The notes under the pieces: model-generated | Databases searched by the model: none | The model's input: the letters and a program-made list of their open reading frames with translations, nothing else | What the model was told of the DNA's origin: nothing | In this document: positions 1-6,473 of the stretch, piece by piece | Layout: each line of letters starts with the position of its first letter | Position numbering within the stretch: position 1 is the first letter of the stretch | Assembly (NCBI GenBank): GCA_003158505.1 | Contig: PMJK01000057.1 | Span: 257-7,520 of the forward strand | From: Holophagaceae bacterium | Lineage (GTDB): Bacteria > Acidobacteriota > Holophagae > Holophagales > Holophagaceae | DNA: 7,264 nt | Direction: 5' to 3' | Program-made: the position numbers and the translations under genes

Positions 1-56
1 TTGCCGGCGTTGGGAAGGCCGATGATGGCGAGGGTCGCGTGGCGACGTTCAACCAC
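1..56 (-). CDS. N-terminus of a P-loop GTPase (Era-like), cut by window edge
   Basis: Only the first 18 codons are inside the window. A GTG at 54-56 opens a frame reading VVERRHATLAIIGLPNAG, and the next codon begins AA, which allows the P-loop lysine. A hydrophobic strand followed by GxPNAG(K) is the G1/Walker A motif of translation-factor-like GTPases. With the motif this close to the N-terminus, Era, Der or YchF fit better than Obg or MnmE, which carry long N-terminal domains; Era is the favoured guess. The frame overlaps the last 8 bases of lpxA, so it is probably the next gene of the same operon. The GTG start is inferred because no ATG lies nearby in this frame. The rest of the protein, including the other G motifs, cannot be seen. 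Confidence 0.6.
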   Translation of the reverse strand, partial: MVERRHATLAIIGLPNAG

Positions 57-834
57 GATGCACGCCCCGCTTGGCCTCTCGGATGAACTTCAGCAGATAG
101 GCGACCTCGGGGATCTGGCCCAATTCCTGCTCGGTCCGCGCCATGGCCTCGTCCCGGAGCAGTCCTGAATGGAAGAGTAAACGGAATGCTTTTCGCAGGC
201 CCTCTACCACTTCCACGGGAAAGCCTTTGCGCTGAAGGCCGATGGTGTTCACTCCATAGCTCTTGGTGTCCCTTGCGCCGGCCGTCTTCATGTAGGGCAG
301 CACGTCCTGGGTGGCCACGGTGAAGCCACCCATGAAGGCGTGATCGCCCACGCGGCAGAACTGGTGCACGGCAGAGAAGGCGCCGATGTTGCAACCGTCA
401 CCTACCTCGACGTGACCCGCCAGGGTCGCACAGTTGGCGAAGATGTTCTTGCTGCCCACATGGCAGTCGTGGGCCACGTGGGAACCCGTCATCAGGAAGT
501 TGTCATCGTTCATGGTGGTCAGGCCACCACCGCCCTCGGTGCCCCGATGGAGGGTGCAACCCTCGCGGATCACATTGCGATGGCCCAACTTCAGGCGTGT
601 GGGTGCGCCCTTGAACTTCAGGTCCTGGGGCCCCATACCCAGGGTGGCGTGGGGATAGATGTCATTGTCCTCACCCAGCTCGGTGTGGGGGCCGATCACC
701 ACATGGCTGCGCAGCTGGGTGCGCGCCCCGATCACGGCATTGCCCTCGATGAAGCAGAAGGGGCCCACGACCACGCCCTCATCCAGCCGGGCCTCCGGAC
801 TCACGACGCTGCTCGGATGGATCTGAATGCTCAT
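49..834 (-). CDS. lpxA: LpxA, acyl-ACP--UDP-N-acetylglucosamine O-acyltransferase
   Basis: This cytoplasmic enzyme catalyses the first step of lipid A synthesis, moving a 3-hydroxyacyl chain from ACP to the 3-OH of UDP-GlcNAc. The 261-residue product matches the length of E. coli LpxA (262). Residues 1-190 show imperfect hexapeptide repeats of the left-handed beta-helix type. The active-site segment SHVAHDC has H122 at the place of the catalytic histidine (E. coli H125), and LAGHV (H141) and AVHQFC (H157) follow. G170 aligns with E. coli G173, the acyl-chain ruler residue, which suggests a longer chain such as C14; this is inferred by alignment only. The C-terminal part (about 195-261) is the family's helical domain. 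The start ATG sits in an ATGA overlap with the fabZ stop, behind a purine-rich GGAGGGAGAGGGAAA leader. The downstream GTPase gene overlaps its end. Confidence 0.97.
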   Translation of the reverse strand: MSIQIHPSSVVSPEARLDEGVVVGPFCFIEGNAVIGARTQLRSHVVIGPHTELGEDNDIYPHATLGMGPQDLKFKGAPTRLKLGHRNVIREGCTLHRGTEGGGGLTTMNDDNFLMTGSHVAHDCHVGSKNIFANCATLAGHVEVGDGCNIGAFSAVHQFCRVGDHAFMGGFTVATQDVLPYMKTAGARDTKSYGVNTIGLQRKGFPVEVVEGLRKAFRLLFHSGLLRDEAMARTEQELGQIPEVAYLLKFIREAKRGVHRG

Positions 835-1301
835 TTTCCCTCTCCCTCCGCCAGGTCCATCAGCATGGACATGAATTCCGCCTCGGCGACCTTCTGGCCG
901 TCCACGAACGCCTCGCCCCGCATCTTGCAGATACGGCCCTTGAACTGGATCACCTTCACTTCCATGACCAGCTGGTCGCCCGGAAGCACCGGCTTCCGGA
1001 ACTTCACCGCGTCGATGCCCATGAAGTAGATCACTTTCCGGGCGCGATCCTCGTATTCCCGCATCAGCAGGCAGCCACCGGTCTGGGCCATGGCCTCCAC
1101 GATGTAAACGCCGGGGAACACCGGTCGGCTGGGGAAGTGCCCCTGGAAGACCGCCTCGTTGAAGCTGACGTTCTTCAAGCCACGGATCCATTCCTTGGGC
1201 TCAAAATCCAGAATCCGGTCCACTAGGAGGAGCGGATACCGGTGGGGCAGCAGGTCCATGATTCCCTGCAGATCGATCGTGCGTGGTTCGCGTTCGGACA
1301 T
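831..1301 (-). CDS. fabZ: FabZ, 3-hydroxyacyl-ACP dehydratase
   Basis: FabZ dehydrates 3-hydroxyacyl-ACP to trans-2-enoyl-ACP in type II fatty acid elongation. It draws on the same 3-hydroxyacyl-ACP pool that LpxA uses, which explains the pairing. The 156-residue single hot-dog domain has the usual LLPHRYPLLLVDRI start. The catalytic histidine lies in GHFPSRPVFPG and the catalytic glutamate in EAMAQ, 14 residues later. The usual HFPG is HFPS here, a mild change. I chose the ATG at 1299-1301 because GGAG at 1307-1310 lies 5 nt upstream; a GTG at 1305-1307 would add two residues and also has a possible AGAGG. The gene ends in an ATGA overlap with lpxA. Upstream, about 50 bp separate it from the HD-GYP gene on the same strand with no visible terminator, so co-transcription is plausible. 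No lpxD is adjacent. Confidence 0.97.
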   Translation of the reverse strand: MSEREPRTIDLQGIMDLLPHRYPLLLVDRILDFEPKEWIRGLKNVSFNEAVFQGHFPSRPVFPGVYIVEAMAQTGGCLLMREYEDRARKVIYFMGIDAVKFRKPVLPGDQLVMEVKVIQFKGRICKMRGEAFVDGQKVAEAEFMSMLMDLAEGEGK

Positions 1302-1306
1302 GGGCA

Positions 1307-1310
1307 CTCC
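1307..1310 (-). promoter_or_regulatory. Shine-Dalgarno GGAG supporting the fabZ ATG start
   Basis: On the minus strand GGAG is followed by 5 nt and the ATG at 1299-1301. A rival GTG start overlaps this motif and would need the AGAGG at 1314-1318 instead, so the site bears on which start is used. Confidence 0.5.
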
Positions 1311-1351
1311 AATCCTCTAGCCTACCCCGTCCGGACCCGGTGCTCCAACCC

Positions 1352-3148
1352 TCAGGTCCGGGGCACCGTGCGCTCGAACACCTTGGCCTCAATGAACAGA
1401 TCCAGCAAGGGGTGATCCAGGGCCCCGTCCCGGGCTTCTTCCTGCAGGATCGCCAGGCTGCGTTCCAGGGGTACTGCGCCCTTGTAGGGTCGGTCCTGGG
1501 CAGTGAGGGCGTCAAACACGTCCGCGATGGCCATGGCCCGGCTCTGGACGGGAATCTCAGGTGCCCCCAGGTGGCGAGGATACCCGCGACCACTGAGGCG
1601 CTCGTGGTGGGCGTAAGCGATCTCGGGGATGCCCGAAAGGTCCCGGGTCCAGGGAATGCGCTCCAGGAACCGGAAGGTGTGGGTGACGTGGCTTTCGATT
1701 TCGAGCCGCTCCGCCTCCGAAAGGCTACCCTTGCGGATCCGCAGGCTGGCCAGGGACTCCGGTTCGACCAGCTCCCGACGCTCACCGGTCCAGTGGGTGA
1801 AGGTGAGATCCTCCAGCATGCCCAGGCCGTCGGCCACCTCCTGGGCCAGCACCGTAGGTTCATTGCTCTGGCGGACAAGGTGCATGAGCTGCTCGGTGAC
1901 GGCCTGCCGATCCCGGACCACCTGTTCCCAGCGCGCTCCCTCGAAGCGCTCCCCGCTTTGCCAGGCCCGGGAAAGCAGGTCCAGGGCCTCTTCCAGCTCC
2001 CGCTGTCGGAGCCGCTGTAGGATGATCTCCAGCTGGCTGGGATCCAATTTCTTGGCCTTCACCAGCACCTGCTCCCGGACGCCCACCTTGCCGAAATCGT
2101 GGAGCAGGCTCGCGTAGCGGACCTCACGCAGCTGCCGCTCCGTAAAGACAAGGTCGCCATAGGTGCCGTTGGGCGTGGCATTGACGGCCTCGGCCAGTCC
2201 CACGGTCAGGTCGGCCACCCGGCCTGAATGCCCGCTAGTTACAGGGTCCCGCGCCTCGATGGCCGTCACCGAGGCCGCCACGAAGCCCTCGAATAAGTGT
2301 TCAATCTCCTCGCGCAGTTGCGCATTCTTCACGGCCACGGCCGCCTGGCCGGCGAGGCTCTGAGCCAGGTTCTGATCTTCGGCTGTGAAGACGCCTCCGC
2401 CTCCGGAATCCTCCTCCAGCCTATTGAGCAACTGAAGGATGCCCAGAACCTGACCTTCCGTATCCTGCATGGGCACCACCAGCACTGAGGTGGTGCGGTA
2501 GCCAGCCTGCCGGTCGAAGCTGTCGTTGAACCGGTAGGGTGCCTCCTCGGGAATCTGATAGACGTCCTGGATGTTGAGGCTTTCCCGGCTGAGGGCTACA
2601 AACCCGGCCAGCGTCCGGTCGGAAACGGGCATGAGGATGCGGTGGAAAGGAAGCCGTACCTTTGCATTCTGGGTGTGGGCGAACAGCAGCTCCCGGCGAT
2701 CCCCCTCACCGGTCAGCAGGTAGATGGATCCGGCCTCCGCTTTCAGAAGTTCCCGGGCCTTGGTGAGGATCAGGTCCAGCAGACGATCCAGGTTCTGTTC
2801 GGAAGCCAGGGCCCGGCCCACTTCGTGAAGCCGCTCCATGGACCGTCGGTCCTTCGCGCGTTCCCAGCCTGCCTTCGTGAGGGCCAGGGCTGCTTCGGCC
2901 CCTGGCCAAATCGCACAGCCCGCGAAGAGGCCCTCCCCGGATACCCCGAGGACCACATCCGCCGGACCTCCATCCACAAACACCAAGGCGCGGCGCATCT
3001 CCCCGGCAACCTGATCCCGGAGGGTGTTACGGTGCTCTGGTGGGAGGGCCACGGTGAATCGCAAGGCGGAATCAAGCTCCAAAAAGGCCAAGCTGCCGCC
3101 AGCATATCGGAATTCTCCCTCAAGGATCGAAAGCTGGAGCGGTTCCAT
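1352..3148 (-). CDS. GAF plus HD-GYP domain signalling protein (probable cyclic-di-nucleotide phosphodiesterase)
   Basis: This 598-residue protein has no signal peptide or membrane span, so it is probably cytoplasmic. Residues 1-100 form an unrecognised beta-rich region. Residues about 105-275 are a GAF sensor domain (ASEQNLDRLLDLILTKAREL near its start), followed by a short helical linker. The HD-GYP domain runs from about 285 to the C-terminus: H307 in GHSGRV, H350-D351 in LLHDFGKVG, H487, H514-H515 in AHHERLSGRGYP, and D543 in IADVFDALT. All metal-ligand positions and the GYP signature are kept; the usual DG before GYP is SG. Roughly 100 residues (about 372-470), helical and charged, interrupt the domain. 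HD-GYP proteins hydrolyse cyclic di-GMP or cGAMP, and here the GAF domain would sense the input. The ATG at 3146-3148 was chosen because upstream in-frame sequence is antisense to the neighbouring gene; its ribosome site is weak. It may share a transcript with fabZ-lpxA. Confidence 0.92.
   Translation of the reverse strand: MEPLQLSILEGEFRYAGGSLAFLELDSALRFTVALPPEHRNTLRDQVAGEMRRALVFVDGGPADVVLGVSGEGLFAGCAIWPGAEAALALTKAGWERAKDRRSMERLHEVGRALASEQNLDRLLDLILTKARELLKAEAGSIYLLTGEGDRRELLFAHTQNAKVRLPFHRILMPVSDRTLAGFVALSRESLNIQDVYQIPEEAPYRFNDSFDRQAGYRTTSVLVVPMQDTEGQVLGILQLLNRLEEDSGGGGVFTAEDQNLAQSLAGQAAVAVKNAQLREEIEHLFEGFVAASVTAIEARDPVTSGHSGRVADLTVGLAEAVNATPNGTYGDLVFTERQLREVRYASLLHDFGKVGVREQVLVKAKKLDPSQLEIILQRLRQRELEEALDLLSRAWQSGERFEGARWEQVVRDRQAVTEQLMHLVRQSNEPTVLAQEVADGLGMLEDLTFTHWTGERRELVEPESLASLRIRKGSLSEAERLEIESHVTHTFRFLERIPWTRDLSGIPEIAYAHHERLSGRGYPRHLGAPEIPVQSRAMAIADVFDALTAQDRPYKGAVPLERSLAILQEEARDGALDHPLLDLFIEAKVFERTVPRT
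3136..3139 (+). promoter_or_regulatory. Shine-Dalgarno GGAG in front of a possible non-canonical ATC start
   Basis: GGAG lies 7 nt upstream of the ATC at 3147-3149, in the frame of the RNA methyltransferase and right where its conserved TRAM-like sequence begins. The nearest in-frame conventional starts are TTG at 3156, about 16 nt from the GGAG, and ATG at 3024, far upstream. The site therefore decides the start call, but it may be fortuitous since it lies within the antisense of the HD-GYP coding region. Confidence 0.35.
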
Positions 3149-4319
3149 CGAGCGGTTGGCATGGGGTGGCAAAGGTGTGGGCCGATCCGAGGACGGTCGC
3201 CTTCTGCTGCTGGAGGCTCCTCTGGCCCTTTTCCCGGGCGAGGTCGTGGAGGCCAAGGTCATCTGGAAGGCCCGCCACGGCGAAGGGCGCGTCACCCGCT
3301 GGATCACCCGCGATCCCCAACGGACCCAGGCCGCCTGCCCCGTCGCAGCGACCTGTGGCGGCTGCGAGCTATGGGAGGCGGGCTCCCATGCGACTGAGCT
3401 CAAACGCCAGATGGCGGCCGATCTCCTGCGCCGCCAGCTGGGTGCAGATACCCCCTGGACCTGGCTTCCCGCCCCCGGTTCAGCCCGCCGGCACCGGATC
3501 CAGCTGCATTGGGATGGGGCGGCTTTGGGCTACTTCCAGCGGCACAGCCATGTCCTGGTCCCGGTCTCGACCTGCCCGGCAGCGGCCGACCCCCTCTCCG
3601 AGGCGATTCCTCGGCTTCAGGAGGCCCTCGCGGGCCGTGCCCTGCCCACGCGCGCCGGTCGATGGGAACTGTCCACCGGAACCCCGGCCCAGACGGTGTG
3701 GGCCACCGATGAACGCGGGCGCACCTGGCAGCTCGAGCCCGACGGTTGGCACCCCAGCACCCAGCCCATCCGTCACCTCCTGGGGACGACCACGCTCCTC
3801 CACGAGCCGGGCGCCTTCTTCCAGGTCAGCCCACCCTGGGCGGCAGAAGCCTTCGGCGGGTTGCTCCGGTCCTGGGATCTGAAGGGCGAAACCCTGTACG
3901 ACCTTTATGGCGGCGTGGGTCTCTTCTCCATGCTCCTGGGCGATCGCTTCAAGCACCGGGTCCTGGTGGAATCCGGCGAGGCCGCCGTGGCCTGGGCCCG
4001 GCGCAATCTAGAGTCCGCCGGGCTGCCCTCGGAATGCCTGGTGGCGGACGTGGCCGCCTGGGTGCCTGAAGGCCTCGGTGTCCCGGGGGATGTGATTCTA
4101 CTGGATCCACCCCGGGCGGGGCTTGAATCAGCACTTTGCGACCGCCTAGCGACCGCAGGCGCCACCTCCCTCGTGCTGGTGGGCTGCGATGGCGCGGCCT
4201 TCTGCCGGGACGTGAAGCGCCTCGGCGCCGTATGGAACCTGAACCAGCTCGCCGTGCTGGATCTCTTTCCCCTCACCAGCCATGTGGAATGCGTGGCCCT
4301 GATGACGAGGCGCCCGTGA
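3147..4319 (+). CDS. TrmA/RlmD-family 23S rRNA/tRNA (uracil-5-)-methyltransferase with Fe-S motif
   Basis: The enzyme transfers a methyl group from SAM to C5 of uridine in rRNA or tRNA. Counting from residue 1 at 3147 (390 residues), a TRAM-like RNA-binding domain spans about 1-55 (ERLAWGGKGVGR). Cysteines 64, 70, 73 and 143 match the C-x5-C-x2-C...C [4Fe-4S] pattern of RlmD; TrmA lacks it. The catalytic domain has GAFFQV, a SAM-binding LYDLYGGVGLF (about 250-260) and LLDPPRAGLE (about 318-327). The nucleophile is C347 in VGCDGAAFCRD, and the general base is E381 in SHVECVALM. The usual SCNP around the nucleophile is GCDG here. The target is probably 23S rRNA, but RlmC, RlmD or RlmCD activity cannot be told apart by eye. 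The start is uncertain: ATG 3024 would add 41 residues that look like antisense of the HD-GYP gene, while TTG 3156 loses three conserved-looking residues. The stop overlaps speD. Confidence 0.92.
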   Translation: MERLAWGGKGVGRSEDGRLLLLEAPLALFPGEVVEAKVIWKARHGEGRVTRWITRDPQRTQAACPVAATCGGCELWEAGSHATELKRQMAADLLRRQLGADTPWTWLPAPGSARRHRIQLHWDGAALGYFQRHSHVLVPVSTCPAAADPLSEAIPRLQEALAGRALPTRAGRWELSTGTPAQTVWATDERGRTWQLEPDGWHPSTQPIRHLLGTTTLLHEPGAFFQVSPPWAAEAFGGLLRSWDLKGETLYDLYGGVGLFSMLLGDRFKHRVLVESGEAAVAWARRNLESAGLPSECLVADVAAWVPEGLGVPGDVILLDPPRAGLESALCDRLATAGATSLVLVGCDGAAFCRDVKRLGAVWNLNQLAVLDLFPLTSHVECVALMTRRP

Positions 4320-4675
4320 CCGCCCTCGGTCATCATGTCCTGGTGGAATTCACCGGCTGCGACGCCGCGTGCCTGGCCGATCTCAGCCGGGTCACCTCGG
4401 CCATGCTCCAGGCTGCGGAAGCTTCCGGCGCCACCATTGTCACTCACAGCTTCCACCACTTCAGTCCTCATGGCGTGAGCGGCGCAGTGATCATCGCCGA
4501 AAGCCATCTGGCCATCCATACCTGGCCCGAGCACGGCTTCGCTGCCGTGGATTTCTTCAGTTGCGGACACGTGAACATGGGCCGCGGCTTGGCCATGCTG
4601 AAGGTGGCCTTCGGCGCCACGGGAGAGACCCGGCTGGAACTGGAGCGCGGCCCCCTGCGGGCGATCAGCTCCTGA
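4316..4675 (+). CDS. speD: SpeD, S-adenosylmethionine decarboxylase proenzyme
   Basis: SpeD decarboxylates SAM to give the aminopropyl donor for spermidine synthesis. It is made as a proenzyme that cleaves itself between Glu and Ser to form a pyruvoyl cofactor. The 119-residue product is the short prokaryotic form. In AESHLAIHTWPE, E62-S63 is the cleavage site, S63 becomes the pyruvoyl group, and H68 is the processing and catalytic histidine. C83 in FFSCGH is the catalytic acid cysteine. These positions coincide with those of the Thermotoga maritima enzyme. SFHHFSPHGVSG is also typical. The GTG start at 4316 overlaps the upstream TGA (GTGA), with GAGG at 4307-4310 placed 5 nt ahead, so translation is probably coupled to the RNA methyltransferase. 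No spermidine synthase gene is in the window. The 3' end overlaps the convergent ogt gene by 11 bp. Confidence 0.96.
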   Translation: MTALGHHVLVEFTGCDAACLADLSRVTSAMLQAAEASGATIVTHSFHHFSPHGVSGAVIIAESHLAIHTWPEHGFAAVDFFSCGHVNMGRGLAMLKVAFGATGETRLELERGPLRAISS

Positions 4676-5168
4676 TCGCGCCCTCCAGCCGAAGCAGCCG
4701 CTCCTTCCTGGCCAGACCCCCCGCATAACCCGTGAGGGCGCCGTTGGCACCGATCACTCGATGGCAGGGCACGAGAATGGATACGGGATTGGCGCCGTTG
4801 GCACGGCCCACGGCTCGGCTGAGATTCGGATCGCCGAGTTCTGAGGCCAGCTGCCCGTAGCTTCGGGTTTCGCCGAAGGGGATGCGCTGGAGGGCCGTCC
4901 AGACCCGTTGTTCAAAGGAACTGCCATGAAGGCGGAAGGGGATTTGGAACACCTTGAGACTCCCGGCAGCGTAGGCATTCAACTGATCCCGAAGGCTCGT
5001 CACGGCCGCTGGATCCGGACTCATGGCAGGTTCGAGTCGAGCCAATTTGGACATCAGGGCTACCCGGAATTCATGCCCAGAAAAACCCAAATAGATCACG
5101 GCACCCTCGACGTTGAAGGCCACCTGGACAAGGCCGAGGAGGGAGTCGATGCGATGGATGCCATTCAC
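4665..5168 (-). CDS. ogt: O6-alkylguanine-DNA alkyltransferase (Ogt/MGMT), copy 1
   Basis: A single-use repair protein that moves the alkyl group from O6-alkylguanine (and O4-alkylthymine) in DNA to its own cysteine. The 167 residues comprise an N-terminal Ogt-type domain (about 1-80) and the C-terminal DNA-binding and active-site domain. The acceptor is C135 in LVPCHRVIG. By alignment with human MGMT, the arginine finger is R118, the hinge Asn is N127 (ANGANP), and the base-flipping tyrosine is Y104 (RSYGQLA). GYAGGLARKERLL closes the fold, so all active residues are present. The GTG start at 5166-5168 sits in a GTGA overlap with the stop of the AlkA fusion, with AAAGGA about 8 nt upstream; longer in-frame starts would run into that gene. 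It is therefore the last gene of the repair operon. No room for a terminator exists before speD, which it overlaps by 11 bp tail to tail. Confidence 0.95.
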   Translation of the reverse strand: MNGIHRIDSLLGLVQVAFNVEGAVIYLGFSGHEFRVALMSKLARLEPAMSPDPAAVTSLRDQLNAYAAGSLKVFQIPFRLHGSSFEQRVWTALQRIPFGETRSYGQLASELGDPNLSRAVGRANGANPVSILVPCHRVIGANGALTGYAGGLARKERLLRLEGAIRS

Positions 5169-6415
5169 GCCGGGGTTCCTTTCAGGCTGGCCCAGAGGTG
5201 GAAGGTGGCGAGACTGCGGTGGGGCGCGAATGGCGCCATGAGGCGCTGTGTCTCGGGGCCATCCGGGCGGTTGTCGAGTCTGAACCACCGCTGAAGGGCC
5301 AGCGTGAGCCCCGCGTCCCCCACGGGAACTCCATCGCGAAAGCCAAGCCCCCGCATGAGCACATACTGGGCGGTCCAGGGGCCGCAGCCCCGCAGTGCTA
5401 GCAGGTTCCGGGCCGCGGCCGTGGCGGTGGTCAGATCGTCCAGCCTCAACCGCCCAGCGGCCACCTCCGCGGCGGCATGAAGCAGGTATTCGGCCTTGCG
5501 CCGGGAGAACCGCAGGGCCTGCAGATCCGCGACTTCCAGGGCGCCGATCCGGGCCGCATCAGGATGGGCGATGAGGCCTTCTGCCGCAGGCACACCGACC
5601 AGGCGGATGAGATCCCGGCGCAGGGCATAGGCGAAGGCCAGGTTCACCTGCTGGCCCAGGATGGCCCACACCAGGGCCTCGAACGGATCCAGCGTAAGCA
5701 GCACCCTGAGGCCTTCCCGCCCCCGGGCCAGGTCCGGATGCGCCGACTCGAAGCTGGAAGGATCGCCATGCCAACCCAGCAGACGGAGGGCCGCGCCATG
5801 GGCCCGGGCCATGGCCCTGCCCCCTTCGGCTCCGGCCAGGGACACGGCAATCGCCCGCTCCCCGAAGGACAGGGAAAGCACAGATGCCCGCCCTTCGCAG
5901 AGGAAAGCCTTCTGCAGGCGGGCGCCATCCACCCGTTCGGAGACGCTCTGGCCATCCCGGCCCTGAAAGGCCAGCACATCCTGCACGCGAAGGCCGACGG
6001 GCACGGGCAGGACGAAATGGTCCGAACCGAGCATGGTCCCATAGGCGCCAGGACTGAGGCCCGTCTGGCTCCGGAACGCCTCGTGGAAGCCCGAGACGCT
6101 TTCATAGCCAGCCTTGGAAGCGAGGCAAGCCAGATCCGCCTGCCCCTTCATTAGTCGATCGCAGGCTGACTGGATGCGGATCCGCTGAAGGAAGGCGGCT
6201 GGCGACTGATGGGCGTGGTCGCGGAAAAGGTCCTTCAGTCTTGTCAGCCCGGTTTGGGCCGCCTCAGCCAGGGCCTCCCCATCAGGAAAGGACGCGGGAT
6301 TCGCGATGGCCTGGCCCATGGCCGATTCCAGTCGGGCGAGATCTGCCTCATCGCCCCGGTCGAACCCACCTTTCGTCAGGATCCGTTCGTGGGGGTGTTC
6401 CTTCGATCCGCGCAT
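5165..6415 (-). CDS. alkA: AraC-type HTH / AlkA fusion: 3-methyladenine DNA glycosylase II with regulator domain
   Basis: This 416-residue protein joins an AraC/Ada-type helix-turn-helix region (about 45-127, with KAGYESVSGFHEAFRSQTG and LSPGAYG) to an AlkA glycosylase. An AlkA N-terminal domain follows (about 135-230), then the HhH-GPD fold. FEALVWAILGQQVNLAFA resembles the AlkA helix, the hairpin is LRGCGPWTAQYVLMRG (about 341-356), and the catalytic aspartate is D367 in VGDAGL. RSLATFHLW lies near the C-terminus. The glycosylase removes alkylated bases such as 3-methyladenine, leaving an abasic site. Known Ada-AlkA fusions, as in mycobacteria, begin with a cysteine-rich zinc domain that senses methyl phosphotriesters. 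Here the first cysteine is residue 85, so that sensor is absent. The HTH may regulate the cluster or only aid DNA binding. The ATG at 6413-6415 follows AGGATGAG. The stop overlaps ogt copy 1, and 58 bp separate it from copy 2. Confidence 0.93.
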   Translation of the reverse strand: MRGSKEHPHERILTKGGFDRGDEADLARLESAMGQAIANPASFPDGEALAEAAQTGLTRLKDLFRDHAHQSPAAFLQRIRIQSACDRLMKGQADLACLASKAGYESVSGFHEAFRSQTGLSPGAYGTMLGSDHFVLPVPVGLRVQDVLAFQGRDGQSVSERVDGARLQKAFLCEGRASVLSLSFGERAIAVSLAGAEGGRAMARAHGAALRLLGWHGDPSSFESAHPDLARGREGLRVLLTLDPFEALVWAILGQQVNLAFAYALRRDLIRLVGVPAAEGLIAHPDAARIGALEVADLQALRFSRRKAEYLLHAAAEVAAGRLRLDDLTTATAAARNLLALRGCGPWTAQYVLMRGLGFRDGVPVGDAGLTLALQRWFRLDNRPDGPETQRLMAPFAPHRSLATFHLWASLKGTPA

Positions 6416-6473
6416 AGACTCATCCTAGCGGCCCAGGCCACCCTGTCCCTCGACCCTCGAGAGTGGACTTTCC

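Noticed and set aside
340..1029. Long plus-strand open frame opposite lpxA and fabZ.
   Set aside because: It is the antisense shadow of two confidently identified genes in GC-rich DNA.
1329..1336. GTCCGGAC palindrome between the HD-GYP gene and fabZ.
   Set aside because: The 8-bp palindrome does not extend and has no loop or T-run, so it is not a terminator.
3024..3146. In-frame extension of the RNA methyltransferase to the ATG at 3024.
   Set aside because: The 41 added residues look like antisense of well-formed HD-GYP coding sequence and resemble no N-terminus of the family.
3149..3403. In-frame extension of the HD-GYP protein upstream to 3403.
   Set aside because: The extension is antisense to the TRAM and Fe-S region of the methyltransferase and is of low-complexity, shadow-like composition.
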